A stretch of 64,000 nt of DNA from NCBI GenBank assembly GCA_024349765.1, contig AP026073.1:6014001-6078000 (forward strand), read 5' to 3'. Shown one piece after another: positions 15,970-23,905 of this stretch (within the stretch, counting starts at the first letter, position 1; every line of letters starts with the position of its first letter). This stretch comes from Streptomyces nigrescens. Lineage in GTDB: Bacteria; Actinomycetota; Actinomycetes; Streptomycetales; Streptomycetaceae. Below the pieces are notes generated by a model that made no database searches, was not told the origin of the DNA, and saw nothing but the letters and a program-made list of their open reading frames with translations. The translations under genes and the position numbers were made by a program.

Positions 15970-16938
15970 CTACTCGGCGTCGGCGTTGTCCCCGAAGTGG
16001 TCCCAGCCGGCCTTCGCCCAGGGGGCGCCGTCCACCGTCACCTGCGGCAGCGCGGAGGGGTTGAGGACCTCGCCGATGACCTTCCACCGGGCGGGCAGCT
16101 TCACGTCCGGCGGGAAGGTGGCCACGATCGCGTGGTCCTCGCCGCCGTTGAGCACCCACTGCATCGGGTCCACGCCGACCGCGGTGCCGATGTCGGACAT
16201 CTGCGTGGGGATGTCGATCGCCGCGGACCGCAGGTCGATCCGGACCTTGCTGGCCTCCGCGATGTGCCCGAGGTCGGCGACGAGCCCGTCGCTGACGTCG
16301 GTCATGGCGGTGGCGCCGAGCCCGGCGGCCGCGGGACCGGCGTGGTACGGCGGTTCGGGACGGCGGTGCGCCTCCACGAAGGCGCGCGGCGAGCGGAAGC
16401 CGCGGGAGAGGACCGCGTGCCCGGCGGCGGACCAGCCGAGCCAGCCGGTCACCGCGACCACGTCGCCGGGCTGGGCGCCGGCCCGGGTGACCGGCTCCTG
16501 GTTGCGCAGGTCGCCGAGGGCGGTGATGGCGACGGTGATGGTGTCGCCGCGGACCACGTCCCCGCCGACGACGGCGGCGCCGGCCACCTGGCACTCGTCG
16601 CGCAGCCCGTCCATCAGCTCGGTCGGCCAGGTCGCGGGGAGTTCCGCGGGCACGACCAGGCCCAGCAGGATCGCGGTGGGCACCGCGCCCATCGCCGCGA
16701 TGTCGGCGAGGTTCTGTGCGGCGGCCTTGCGGCCGACGTCGTAGGCGGTGGACCAGTCACGGCGGAAGTGCCGGCCCTCCAGGAGGATGTCGGTGCTGGC
16801 GACCACCCTCCGGTCCGGCGCGGTGACCACCGCGGCGTCGTCCCCCGGCCCGATCCGTACCGCCGGAGTGGACGTGAGCCGGGAGGTGAGCTCCCTGATC
16901 AGACCGAACTCCCCCAGCTCGCCCACGGTGCCCTTCAT
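15970..16938 (-). CDS. thiL: Thiamine-monophosphate kinase
   Basis: ThiL phosphorylates thiamine monophosphate to the active cofactor thiamine diphosphate. The 322-residue protein has the AIR synthase-like fold: '[15 protein letters not shown]' is the N-terminal metal/nucleotide loop, '[20 protein letters not shown]' and '[17 protein letters not shown]' follow, and '[17 protein letters not shown]' holds the second Asp cluster. It is the first gene of the thiL-thiD pair and is divergent from a small Lrp-like gene. Confidence 0.95.
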   Translation of the reverse strand: MKGTVGELGEFGLIRELTSRLTSTPAVRIGPGDDAAVVTAPDRRVVASTDILLEGRHFRRDWSTAYDVGRKAAAQNLADIAAMGAVPTAILLGLVVPAELPATWPTELMDGLRDECQVAGAAVVGGDVVRGDTITVAITALGDLRNQEPVTRAGAQPGDVVAVTGWLGWSAAGHAVLSRGFRSPRAFVEAHRRPEPPYHAGPAAAGLGATAMTDVSDGLVADLGHIAEASKVRIDLRSAAIDIPTQMSDIGTAVGVDPMQWVLNGGEDHAIVATFPPDVKLPARWKVIGEVLNPSALPQVTVDGAPWAKAGWDHFGDNADAE

Positions 16939-16957
16939 GCTGTTGCCCTTCTCATGT

Positions 16958-16986
16958 GTACGGACCGTTGTACGGACGGTCCGTAC
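16958..16986. promoter_or_regulatory. Palindrome in the thiL/Lrp-like divergent promoter
   Basis: GTACGGACCGT (16958-16968) and ACGGTCCGTAC (16976-16986) form a perfect 11-bp inverted repeat with a 7-nt spacer. The centre lies about 35 bp upstream of the thiL start. The size fits a TetR-type operator, but no regulator can be assigned. No TPP riboswitch was recognised here. Confidence 0.5.
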
Positions 16987-17108
16987 GTGGCTGACGGTTG
17001 CGCCGCACCTGCCGTGTTCACCGCGCGGGTCTCCCCGCTCCGCACGGTGACGCGGTACCGTGGCGTCCCTTCTTCCCCCATGATCCTCGTAGCCGCCCTG
17101 GAGGTTCC

Positions 17109-17342
17109 GTGGTACAGGCCTACATCCTGATCCAGACCGAGGTCGGCAAGGCCTCGGCCGTCGCGGAGGTGATCGCGAAGATCCCCGGTGTGCTGCAGGC
17201 CGAGGACGTCACCGGTCCCTACGACGTCATCGTGCGCGCACAGGCCGACACCGTCGATGAGCTGGGCCGCATGGTGGTGGCGAAGGTCCAGCAAGTGGAG
17301 GGCATCACGCGCACCCTCACCTGCCCGGTCGTTCATCTCTAG
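17109..17342 (+). CDS. Stand-alone Lrp/AsnC ligand-binding (RAM) domain protein
   Basis: The 77-residue protein is a single ACT-like RAM domain as found at the C-terminus of Lrp/AsnC regulators: 'VQAYILIQTEVGKASAVAEV', 'GVLQAEDVTGPYDVIVRA' and 'VQQVEGITRTLTCPVV'. There is no DNA-binding domain. Such stand-alone domains may bind amino acids or modulate full-length Lrp proteins (inference). The GTG at 17109 has GGAGG 4-5 nt before it. The next gene begins 9 bp after its stop, so the two may be cotranscribed. Confidence 0.88.
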   Translation: MVQAYILIQTEVGKASAVAEVIAKIPGVLQAEDVTGPYDVIVRAQADTVDELGRMVVAKVQQVEGITRTLTCPVVHL

Positions 17343-17351
17343 CTCCCCCGT

Positions 17352-17852
17352 ATGCTCGGCCGGGTGATCTCTTCGCGTCGCCGGTGCCGCCCGATCCTGG
17401 CCCTTCCCCTGCTCACCGTGGCGTTCGCCGCGGTGAGCTGTTCGTCTTCCGAGGACGTGGCCGTCCCGTCCCCCCGGGGCGAGGCGGCGCGGCACTGCCG
17501 GGCACTCCACGAGGAACTGCCGCGGACCGTCGACGGACTGAAGCGGCGGACCGCCGAGCCCGTCTCCGACTTCACCGCCGTCTGGGGCGACCCCGCCGTG
17601 CAACTGCGCTGCGGGGTGCCGAAGCCGGACGTCCTGAGACACGGGAGTGAACATTACAACCCCAACCCGGAGGCGGCGGAAGTCAACGGCGTCCGGTGGC
17701 TCTTCGAGAAGCAGGACGACGGCTACCGCTTCACGACCGTGCTGCGCAAGGTGTACGTCGAGGTGACCGTGCCCGGGAAGTACGCCCCCGAGGTCAATGT
17801 GCTCCCCGACCTCGCGGGCGCGGTGAAGAAGACCGTCCCCGCGGGCATCTAG
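17352..17852 (+). CDS. DUF3515 family lipoprotein
   Basis: This 166-residue protein has a basic N-terminus, a hydrophobic stretch and the lipobox 'AAVSCSS' (Cys30), so it is probably exported and lipidated. The mature part fits the actinobacterial DUF3515 family ('CRALHEELPRTVDGLKRR', 'AVWGDPAVQLRCGVP', 'GVRWLFEKQDDGYRFTTVLR'), with two Cys likely to form a disulfide. DUF3515 genes are typically found next to thiL and ddl in Actinobacteria, as here. Function is unknown. Confidence 0.85.
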   Translation: MLGRVISSRRRCRPILALPLLTVAFAAVSCSSSEDVAVPSPRGEAARHCRALHEELPRTVDGLKRRTAEPVSDFTAVWGDPAVQLRCGVPKPDVLRHGSEHYNPNPEAAEVNGVRWLFEKQDDGYRFTTVLRKVYVEVTVPGKYAPEVNVLPDLAGAVKKTVPAGI

Positions 17853-17878
17853 CCTCCTGGCGCGGGCCGGCCGCGGTG

Positions 17879-19015
17879 CTAGCGCAGGCCGGTCGAGCGC
17901 TGCAGCGCCGCCTCCAGGAGGCGGTCGATCAGCTCCGGGTAGCTCACTCCGCTCTCCTGCCACATCCGCGGGTACATCGAGATGGGCGTGAAGCCGGGGA
18001 GCGTGTTGATCTCGTTGATCACGAACTCGCCGTTGTCCTGCAGGAAGAAGTCCGCGCGGACCAGGCCCTCGCAGGACGCCGCCTCGAAGGCCGCGACGGC
18101 CAGTTCCTGGACCTTCGCGGTCTGCTCGGCGGTCAGCGGCGCCGGCACGATGCCGGCGGCCGAGTCGATGTACTTGGCCTCGAAGTCGTAGAAGTCGTGC
18201 GCGGTGACCGGCGGGATCTCGGCCGGCACGCTGGCCCGCGGCCCGTCCGCGAACTCCAGCACCCCGCACTCGATCTCGCGGCCGCTCAGCAGCGATTCCA
18301 CGAGGATCTTGGGGTCGTGCCGGCGGGCCTCCTCGATGGCCTCGTCCAGGCCCTCCAGGCCGTCGACCTTGCTGATGCCCATGGACGAGCCGGCCCGGGC
18401 GGGCTTCACGAAGAGCGGCCAGCCGTGTTCGGCGGCGAAGTCCACGATCTTCTTGCGGGCCGCCGTGGGGTCCTTCTCCCACTCCCGGGGGCGGATGACC
18501 TCGTAGGGGCCGACCGGCAGCCCGAAGGAGGTGAACACCCGCTTCATGTAGTCCTTGTCCTGGCCGACCGCGGAGGCCAGCACGCCCGAGCCGACGTAGG
18601 GCACGCCGGAGAGCTCCAGGAGGCCCTGCAGGGTGCCGTCCTCGCCGTACGGGCCGTGCAGGACGGGGAAGACCACGTCGACCTCGCCGAGCGCCTTGGG
18701 CACCGAACCGGGCTCGGTGTAGACCACCTCGCGGTTGGACGGGTCGACGGGGAGCACCACTCCGCCCTCGGTGGACTCGGCGAGCTCGGCCACGCTGGGC
18801 AGCCGCCGGTCCGCGATGGCCATCCGCTCGGGGTCGTCGGCGGTGAGCGCCCAGCGGCCGTCGGTGGTGATGCCGATGGGCAGCACGTCGTACTTGTCGC
18901 GGTCGATGGCGCGCAGTACGGCTCCGGCGGTGACCACGGAGATGGCGTGCTCGGAGCTGCGCCCGCCGAACACGACGGCGACGCGGGGCTTGTGGGAGGA
19001 GGTCTGGCTGCTCAT
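17879..19015 (-). CDS. ddlA: D-alanine--D-alanine ligase
   Basis: This ATP-grasp enzyme joins two D-Ala for peptidoglycan precursor synthesis. The 378-residue protein begins 'KPRVAVVFGGRSSEHAISVV', the ligase N-terminal signature. 'PYVGSGVLASAVGQDKDYMK' and 'GWPLFVKPARAGSSMGISKV' form the ATP-grasp core, 'FYDFEAKYIDSAAGIVPAPL' is the omega-loop segment, and 'FVINEINTLPGFTPISMYP' carries the Mg ligands. The FYDFEAKY loop is the form seen in D-Ala-D-Ala ligases, not in VanA-type D-Ala-D-Lac ligases. It lies downstream of plsC-gpsA on the same strand with a 130-bp gap, so it may have its own promoter. Confidence 0.95.
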   Translation of the reverse strand: MSSQTSSHKPRVAVVFGGRSSEHAISVVTAGAVLRAIDRDKYDVLPIGITTDGRWALTADDPERMAIADRRLPSVAELAESTEGGVVLPVDPSNREVVYTEPGSVPKALGEVDVVFPVLHGPYGEDGTLQGLLELSGVPYVGSGVLASAVGQDKDYMKRVFTSFGLPVGPYEVIRPREWEKDPTAARKKIVDFAAEHGWPLFVKPARAGSSMGISKVDGLEGLDEAIEEARRHDPKILVESLLSGREIECGVLEFADGPRASVPAEIPPVTAHDFYDFEAKYIDSAAGIVPAPLTAEQTAKVQELAVAAFEAASCEGLVRADFFLQDNGEFVINEINTLPGFTPISMYPRMWQESGVSYPELIDRLLEAALQRSTGLR

Positions 19016-19145
19016 ATCGCGTTGAGGGTACCTGCTGACCGGCGCGGCGTCAGTGCGGCGGCCGCCGTTGGTGGCGTGGCGCCGGCGCCCGCCGCGGACG
19101 GCCGGGTTTTCGTCCCGGTTCGGTGCCGTTTCCCGGTGCCGTTGT

Positions 19146-20147
19146 TCAGTGCCGCTCGGATTTGGCGCTGCGCGCCATCAGTTCCTTGAGGGCCACCAGG
19201 GGCGGCTTGCCGTCGTGGACGATGGACACGACCGTCTCGGTGAGCGGCATGTCGACGCCGTGCCTGCGGGCCAGATCCAGAACGGATTCGCAGGACTTGA
19301 CGCCCTCGGCGGTCTGCTTGGTGACCGCGATGGTTTCCTGGAGCGTCATCCCGCGGCCGAGGTTGGTGCCGAAGGTGTTGTTGCGGGACAGCGGCGAGGA
19401 GCAGGTGGCGACGAGGTCGCCCATGCCGGCGAGGCCGGCGAAGGTGTGCGCGTCGGCGCCCATGGCGAGGCCGAGCCGGGTGGTCTCGGCGAGCCCGCGG
19501 GTGATCAGTGAGGCCTTGGCGTTGTCGCCCAGGCCCATGCCGGTGGCGATGCCGACCGCGAGGGCGATGACGTTCTTGACCGCGCCGCCCAGTTCGCAGC
19601 CCACCACGTCGGTGTTGGTGTACGGGCGGAAGTACGAGGTGTGGCAGGCGGTCTGCACCCGGCGGGCGACCGCCTCGTCGGCGCAGGCGACGACCGCGGC
19701 GGCGGGCTGCCGGGCCGCGACCTCCTTGGCGAGGTTGGGGCCGGTGAGCACCGCGACCCTCTCGGCGGGGGCCTTGGCGACCTCCTCGATGACCTCGCTC
19801 ATCCGCTTGGCCGTGCCCAGTTCGACGCCCTTCATCAGGGAGACCAGGATCGTGTCGGCGGGCAGCAGGGGCGCCCATTCGGCGAGGTTTCCGCGCAGCG
19901 TCTGGGACGGCACGGCCAGGACGGTGAACTCCGCGTCGCGGGCCGCCCGTGCCGGGTCGGTGGTGGCCCGTACGGCCTCGGGGAGCTCGACGCCCGGCAG
20001 GTAGTCGGGGTTCGTACGGCCGTTGTTGATGGCGTCGACCAGGGCCGCGCGGCGTCCCCACAGGGTCACCTCGCATCCCGCGTCGGCGAGCACCATCGCG
20101 AATGCGGTGCCCCAGGACCCCGTGCCGTAGACGGCGCAGCGCGTCAC
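19146..20147 (-). CDS. gpsA: Glycerol-3-phosphate dehydrogenase [NAD(P)+]
   Basis: GpsA reduces dihydroxyacetone phosphate to sn-glycerol 3-phosphate, the backbone of phospholipids. The 333-residue protein starts with the Rossmann motif 'AVYGTGSWGTAFA', then 'LTGPNLAKEVAARQPAAAV' and 'GCELGGAVKNVIALAVGIA', which contains the catalytic Lys. 'CESVLDLARRHGVDMPLTE' ends the conserved part. The GTG start overlaps the plsC stop by 4 bp (GTGA), so the acyltransferase and the supply of its acceptor are coupled. Confidence 0.95.
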   Translation of the reverse strand: MTRCAVYGTGSWGTAFAMVLADAGCEVTLWGRRAALVDAINNGRTNPDYLPGVELPEAVRATTDPARAARDAEFTVLAVPSQTLRGNLAEWAPLLPADTILVSLMKGVELGTAKRMSEVIEEVAKAPAERVAVLTGPNLAKEVAARQPAAAVVACADEAVARRVQTACHTSYFRPYTNTDVVGCELGGAVKNVIALAVGIATGMGLGDNAKASLITRGLAETTRLGLAMGADAHTFAGLAGMGDLVATCSSPLSRNNTFGTNLGRGMTLQETIAVTKQTAEGVKSCESVLDLARRHGVDMPLTETVVSIVHDGKPPLVALKELMARSAKSERH

Positions 20148-20983
20148 TTGCCTTCATCCTCCTGTGCCTGCTGGGTGCTTCGGGCCTGCTGCGGGGCGAT
20201 CGCGCCTTCGGTGGCGGGGGCCGGCTCAGCGGCGGCCTTGGCGGCCTCGCGGGCGGCCCGGCGTTCCTGGGCGATGGCCTTGCGCCAGTCGTACGGTGCG
20301 GCCGGTGCGGGCTCGCCGCGCAGCTGGGCCAGCTGCTCGGTGATCGCGCTCATGATGAGGTCGGTGACGGCGCGCAGCACCTCGGCGGTGGGTTCCTGGT
20401 CGTAGTAGGCGCTCAGGTCGACCGGCGGCCCCGCCTTGACCCGCAGCGTCTTGCGCGGGAGGAGCTGGAGCTTCTTCTCCTTGGCGTACGGCGGCATCGC
20501 GTCGTTGGCGCCCCACTGGGCGACCGGGATGACCGGGGCCTTGGTCAGCAGCGCCACCCGCGCGGCTCCGGTCTTGCCCTGCATCGGCCAGAGCTCGGGG
20601 TCCCGGGTGAGGGTGCCCTCGGGGTAGAAGGCGACGCATTCGCCCTTGTGGATGGCGGTGACGGCGGCGCGGAACGCGTTGGCGGCGTCGGTGGTTTCCC
20701 GGTAGACCGGGATCTGTCCGGTGCCGCGCATCATCAGGCCGACAAAGCCGCTCTTGAAGAGTCCGGCCTTGGCGAGGAATCGGGGGACCCGACCGGTGTT
20801 GTACTGATAGTGCGCATAGGAGAGCGGGTCGAGATAGGAGTTGTGGTTGACCGCGGTGATAAATCCACCGTCGGCCGGAATGTGCTCCATTCCCTGCCAG
20901 TCCCGCTTGAACAGAACCAAGAGCGGCGGTTTGCAGATGACCGCGGCCAAGCGGTACCAGAAGCCGATTCTGCGGCGGGACAC
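20144..20983 (-). CDS. plsC: 1-acyl-sn-glycerol-3-phosphate acyltransferase
   Basis: The 279-residue protein belongs to the PlsC family, which acylates lysophosphatidic acid to phosphatidic acid at the membrane. The catalytic HX4D motif is 'NHNSYLD', and the substrate-binding motif is 'VAFYPEGTLTRD'. 'GTGQIPVYRET' is the third block. After about residue 215 the protein has an Ala/Glu/Arg-rich tail with no clear function. The GTG at 20983 is preceded by GGAGGG. It heads the plsC-gpsA operon. Confidence 0.92.
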   Translation of the reverse strand: MSRRRIGFWYRLAAVICKPPLLVLFKRDWQGMEHIPADGGFITAVNHNSYLDPLSYAHYQYNTGRVPRFLAKAGLFKSGFVGLMMRGTGQIPVYRETTDAANAFRAAVTAIHKGECVAFYPEGTLTRDPELWPMQGKTGAARVALLTKAPVIPVAQWGANDAMPPYAKEKKLQLLPRKTLRVKAGPPVDLSAYYDQEPTAEVLRAVTDLIMSAITEQLAQLRGEPAPAAPYDWRKAIAQERRAAREAAKAAAEPAPATEGAIAPQQARSTQQAQEDEGK

Positions 20984-21108
20984 TGGGACACCCTCCTTGT
21001 GGGACCTGCGTAGCTGCTACGGGCCGGCAGCCGCACAAGTGTCGCCCCAGGTACCCGCTATGTCGAGGACACCGTAACCCCGGCGCTCCCCCGGGGCGTC
21101 GGCGGCGG

Positions 21109-21867
21109 GTGAGAATGGCGCGGATGCGAAGAGACGGAGCGGACGGCGAGGCAGCGGCGGCCTGGAGCCTGGTGGTGCCGCTGAAACCGCTGGTGCGGGC
21201 CAAGAGCAGGCTTGCCCGGGCCGCCGGGGAGGAGTTCCGGCCGCGGCTGGCCCTGGCCTTCGCCCTGGACACCGTGGCAGCCGCGCTGGCCTGCGGTGAT
21301 GTGCACGATGTGGTGGTTGTCACGGACGACCGGTCGGCCGCGGAGCGGCTCGCGGCGCTGGGGGCGCGGATCGTGCCCGACACTCCGGCGGGCGGGCTGA
21401 ACGCGGCGCTGGCGCACGGCGCGGCGGCGGTCCGGGAGGGTCGTCCGGGCGCGCCGGTGGCCGCGCTGAACGCGGATCTGCCCGCACTGCGCCCGGCCGA
21501 GCTGGCGCGGGTGCTCCATTCCGCCGCGGTATTTCCCCGTGCATTTCTCGCGGATGCGGCGCATTTCGGGACAACACTTCTGACCGCGAGTTCCGGGGTG
21601 GAATTGGCACCGGCATTCGGGGGCGCCTCGCGGGCCCGTCATCTGGCGTCGGGCGCGCGAGAGATCACCGCACCGGACGTGCCGTCGGTGCGCCGGGACG
21701 TGGACACCGGCGAGGATCTGCTGGCCGCGCTGGCGCTGGGCGTGGGCCCGCACACGGCGCGGCAGGCGCCGCTGGTGGCGCGGACGGCCGCGGGGGCGGG
21801 CGGCGCCGGGGCGGCCGTGGACCCGTCCGGGCCGGTGCCGCCGCAGGTCAGAGCGTCTGGAGCGTGA
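21109..21867 (+). CDS. cofC: Phospholactate/PEP guanylyltransferase for coenzyme F420
   Basis: CofC (FbiD in Mycobacterium) activates 2-phospholactate or phosphoenolpyruvate with GTP for F420 synthesis. The roughly 250-residue protein has 'SLVVPLKPLVRAKSRLA' at the N-terminus (the nucleotide-binding signature with Lys), 'DVVVVTDD', 'ALNADLPALRPAEL' (metal-binding NADLP) and 'FGTTLL', followed by 'RDVDTGEDLLAAL'. Which acceptor is used cannot be told from sequence. Three in-frame starts are close together (GTG 21109, ATG 21115, ATG 21124); I report the first. Its 3' end overlaps the convergent small gene by 20 bp. No other F420 genes are in this window. Confidence 0.88.
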   Translation: MRMARMRRDGADGEAAAAWSLVVPLKPLVRAKSRLARAAGEEFRPRLALAFALDTVAAALACGDVHDVVVVTDDRSAAERLAALGARIVPDTPAGGLNAALAHGAAAVREGRPGAPVAALNADLPALRPAELARVLHSAAVFPRAFLADAAHFGTTLLTASSGVELAPAFGGASRARHLASGAREITAPDVPSVRRDVDTGEDLLAALALGVGPHTARQAPLVARTAAGAGGAGAAVDPSGPVPPQVRASGA

Positions 21868-22051
21868 TCAGGTCGATGTGCCGGGCGTCGTCTTCGCCGG
21901 TGACCTCGATGCGCACCCGCTGACCGGGCCGGAGCAGCAGCAGCCCGCCGGCGTCGAAGGCGGCCGCGTCGAAGGGCAGCGGGGTGCCGTCGTCGAGCAG
22001 CACGCTGCCGGAGCGGGTCTGGGGGTCGTACGTGTACGCGGTGGCCTGCAT
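21848..22051 (-). CDS. Small conserved protein, 67 residues
   Basis: The protein reads MQATAYTYDPQTRSGSVLLD and continues 'DGTPLPFDAAAFDAGG' and 'LRPGQRVRIEVTGED'. This resembles the small OB/cold-shock-like proteins conserved in Streptomyces at this locus, with one short beta-barrel-like domain; the assignment is by pattern only. The start at 22051 is the only Met that fits. It lies between hupS (same strand) and the convergent cofC gene, overlapping the latter by 20 bp. Confidence 0.7.
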   Translation of the reverse strand: MQATAYTYDPQTRSGSVLLDDGTPLPFDAAAFDAGGLLLLRPGQRVRIEVTGEDDARHIDLITLQTL

Positions 22052-22091
22052 GGAAGAGAGCCTAGACGGCGGCCGGGGCCCACAAGCACCG

Positions 22092-22123
22092 CGGGCCGGG
22101 CTCCCCGGAGGGAGACCGGCCCG
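22092..22123 (-). terminator. Hairpin terminator after hupS
   Basis: The stem is CGGGCCGG/CCGGCCCG interrupted by one mismatch and continued by CTCCC/GGGAG around a 4-nt loop. It lies about 25 bp after the hupS stop. Confidence 0.75.
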
Positions 22124-22148
22124 ACGCATGGCGTCGCCGCTGCTGTGG

Positions 22149-22802
22149 TCACCGCTTGCGGGCGGTGGTCTTCTTCGCGGTGGTCTTGCGCGCGGTGGCC
22201 TTCTTGGCGGGAGCCTTCTTCGCCGTCGCCTTCTTCGCGGGCGCGGTCTTCTTGGCCGTCGCCTTCTTCGCGGTGGTCTTCTTGGCCGGGGTCGCCTTCT
22301 TGGCGGCGGCCTTGGCGGGGGCCTTCTTCGCCGCCGTCTTCTTGGCGGTGACCTTCTTCGCGGTGGTGGCCTTCTTCGCCGCGGCCTTCTTCGCCGGAGC
22401 CGCCTTCTTCGCCGCGGCCTTCTTGGCGGTGGCCTTCTTCGCGGCGGCCTTCTTGATGGCCGCGCCACCGGTGAGGCTGCCCTTGGGGGCCTTCTTGACG
22501 GAGACCTCGCCGCCCTTGGGGAGCTTCTTCGAGCCGCTCACCAGGTCCTTGAAGCCCTGACCGGCGCGGAAGCGCGGCACCGAGGTCTTCTTGACCCGCA
22601 CCCGCTCACCCGTCTGCGGGTTGCGGGCGTAACGGGCCGGGCGGTCGACCTTCTCGAACGAGCCGAATCCGGTGACCGAAACGCGGTCGCCGGAGACCAC
22701 TGCACGGACGATCGCGTCGAGTACGGCGTCGACCGCGTCCGCGGCGTTCTGGCGGCCGCCGAGCTTGTCGGCAATGGCTTCTACGAGCTGCGCCTTGTTC
22801 AC
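22149..22802 (-). CDS. hupS: HU-type nucleoid protein with long lysine-rich tail (HupS)
   Basis: Residues 1-92 are a typical HU domain ('[20 protein letters not shown]', '[20 protein letters not shown]' and 'NPQTGERV'), which binds and bends DNA. Residues 95-217 are a histone H1-like tail built from Lys/Ala-rich KKA/AKK repeats that should increase DNA compaction. In Streptomyces HupS is the sporulation-associated HU with this architecture (established). The GTG start fits the family N-terminus. A hairpin ends the gene. The repetitive tail is prone to length variation between strains. Confidence 0.96.
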   Translation of the reverse strand: MNKAQLVEAIADKLGGRQNAADAVDAVLDAIVRAVVSGDRVSVTGFGSFEKVDRPARYARNPQTGERVRVKKTSVPRFRAGQGFKDLVSGSKKLPKGGEVSVKKAPKGSLTGGAAIKKAAAKKATAKKAAAKKAAPAKKAAAKKATTAKKVTAKKTAAKKAPAKAAAKKATPAKKTTAKKATAKKTAPAKKATAKKAPAKKATARKTTAKKTTARKR

Positions 22803-22927
22803 GTCTTCCCCTTCGGAGACATTGCTGGAAGGAAAGTTTCCAAGCTTTTTCGCACGTTAGGCAGATATATACCGCAAATCAAACACGAAACGGGCTAATC
22901 ACCCTTGTGCCGCAACGAACTCGACCT

Positions 22928-23173
22928 TCACGGACTTCCGTCGGCATGCACATCTTCGGGATAACGACCTTCGTCGAGGTCTTCCATGAACCACTCCAGA
23001 CGCCGTGCCGCGTCCGCAAGATCGTGTTTAGCCGCGGCCGTGATGACGAGCAGCTTCCGGGTCAGCGCCATCCGTACGCCCTCCGGGACTTGCAGTGTCC
23101 GCACTCTTGCGTGTGCGCCCTTGAGTCGGTCGGCGACGACGCCGTAGAGCTGGAGTTGGTCGTCGCGTTCCAT
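22928..23173 (-). CDS. Small conserved hypothetical protein, 81 residues
   Basis: The product (starting MERDDQLQLYGVVADRLKGA) is predicted to be largely helical and charged, with no signal peptide or membrane segment. A short gene in this position between hupS and leuD is typical for Streptomyces. I recognise no domain. The acidic C-terminal half ends 'FMEDLDEGRYPEDVHADGSP'. Its stop lies 125 bp from the hupS start, and the leuCD terminator lies upstream of it, so it is probably its own transcription unit or leads into hupS. Confidence 0.72.
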   Translation of the reverse strand: MERDDQLQLYGVVADRLKGAHARVRTLQVPEGVRMALTRKLLVITAAAKHDLADAARRLEWFMEDLDEGRYPEDVHADGSP

Positions 23174-23238
23174 GCGCTAATTGTGCCATCTGCGGCGAGT
23201 TGTCGCTTCACGGGGCCTCAACAGGCGTCTCCACAAGC

Positions 23239-23275
23239 CGATGCGCCCCCTGCCAACTGCACAGGGGGCGCATCG
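23239..23275 (-). terminator. Terminator of the leuCD operon
   Basis: A perfect 14-bp stem (23239-23252 and 23262-23275) with a 9-nt loop lies 34 bp after the leuD stop codon. Confidence 0.85.
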
Positions 23276-23308
23276 TACGCAATAACGCTTTGAGCCAAAA
23301 ACCCGAGG

Positions 23309-23902
23309 TCAGACCTCGATCGTACGCGGCTTGAACGACGGGCGATTCGCCTCGTACGCCACGATTGATGACTCCTCCCGAAGGGTGAGGCTGATGTCGT
23401 CCAGCCCCTCCAGCAGACGCCAACGGGCGTTCTCGTCCAGCTCGAAGTCCGCGCTGATGCCCTCCGCCCGGACCTGCCGGTCCACGAGGTCGACGGTCAC
23501 CTCGGCGGCCGGGTCGGCCTCCACCAGCTTCTGCAGCCGGTCCACCGTCTCCTGCGGCAGGACGACCGTCAGCAGGCCGTTCTTGAGGGAGTTGCCGCGG
23601 AAGATGTCCGCGAACCGCGAGGAGATGACGGCCTTGAAGCCGTAGTTCTGCAGCGCCCAGACGGCGTGCTCACGCGAGGAACCGGTGCCGAAGTCGGGGC
23701 CGGCGACCAGCACCGTGGCGCCTTTGTACTGCGGCTTGTTGAGGACGAACTCGGGGTCCTTGCGCCAGGCCTCGAACAGCCCGTCCTCGAAGCCGTCGCG
23801 GGTGACCTTCTTCAGCCAGTGGGCCGGGATGATCTGGTCGGTGTCGACGTTGCTGCGGCGCAGCGGGACGGCCCGGCCGGTGTGGGTGGTGAAAGCTTCC
23901 AT
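23309..23902 (-). CDS. leuD: 3-isopropylmalate dehydratase small subunit
   Basis: LeuD is the swivelling subunit of isopropylmalate isomerase, converting 2- to 3-isopropylmalate in leucine synthesis. The 197-residue protein contains '[15 protein letters not shown]', '[20 protein letters not shown]' and '[19 protein letters not shown]', the family signatures. It starts 3 bp after the leuC stop, so the two subunits are coupled. Confidence 0.97.
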   Translation of the reverse strand: MEAFTTHTGRAVPLRRSNVDTDQIIPAHWLKKVTRDGFEDGLFEAWRKDPEFVLNKPQYKGATVLVAGPDFGTGSSREHAVWALQNYGFKAVISSRFADIFRGNSLKNGLLTVVLPQETVDRLQKLVEADPAAEVTVDLVDRQVRAEGISADFELDENARWRLLEGLDDISLTLREESSIVAYEANRPSFKPRTIEV

Positions 23903-23905
23903 GGT

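Noticed and set aside
22149-22500. Lys/Ala-codon repeats in hupS as a separate repeat element
   Set aside because: They code for the histone H1-like tail typical of HupS, so they are part of the gene.
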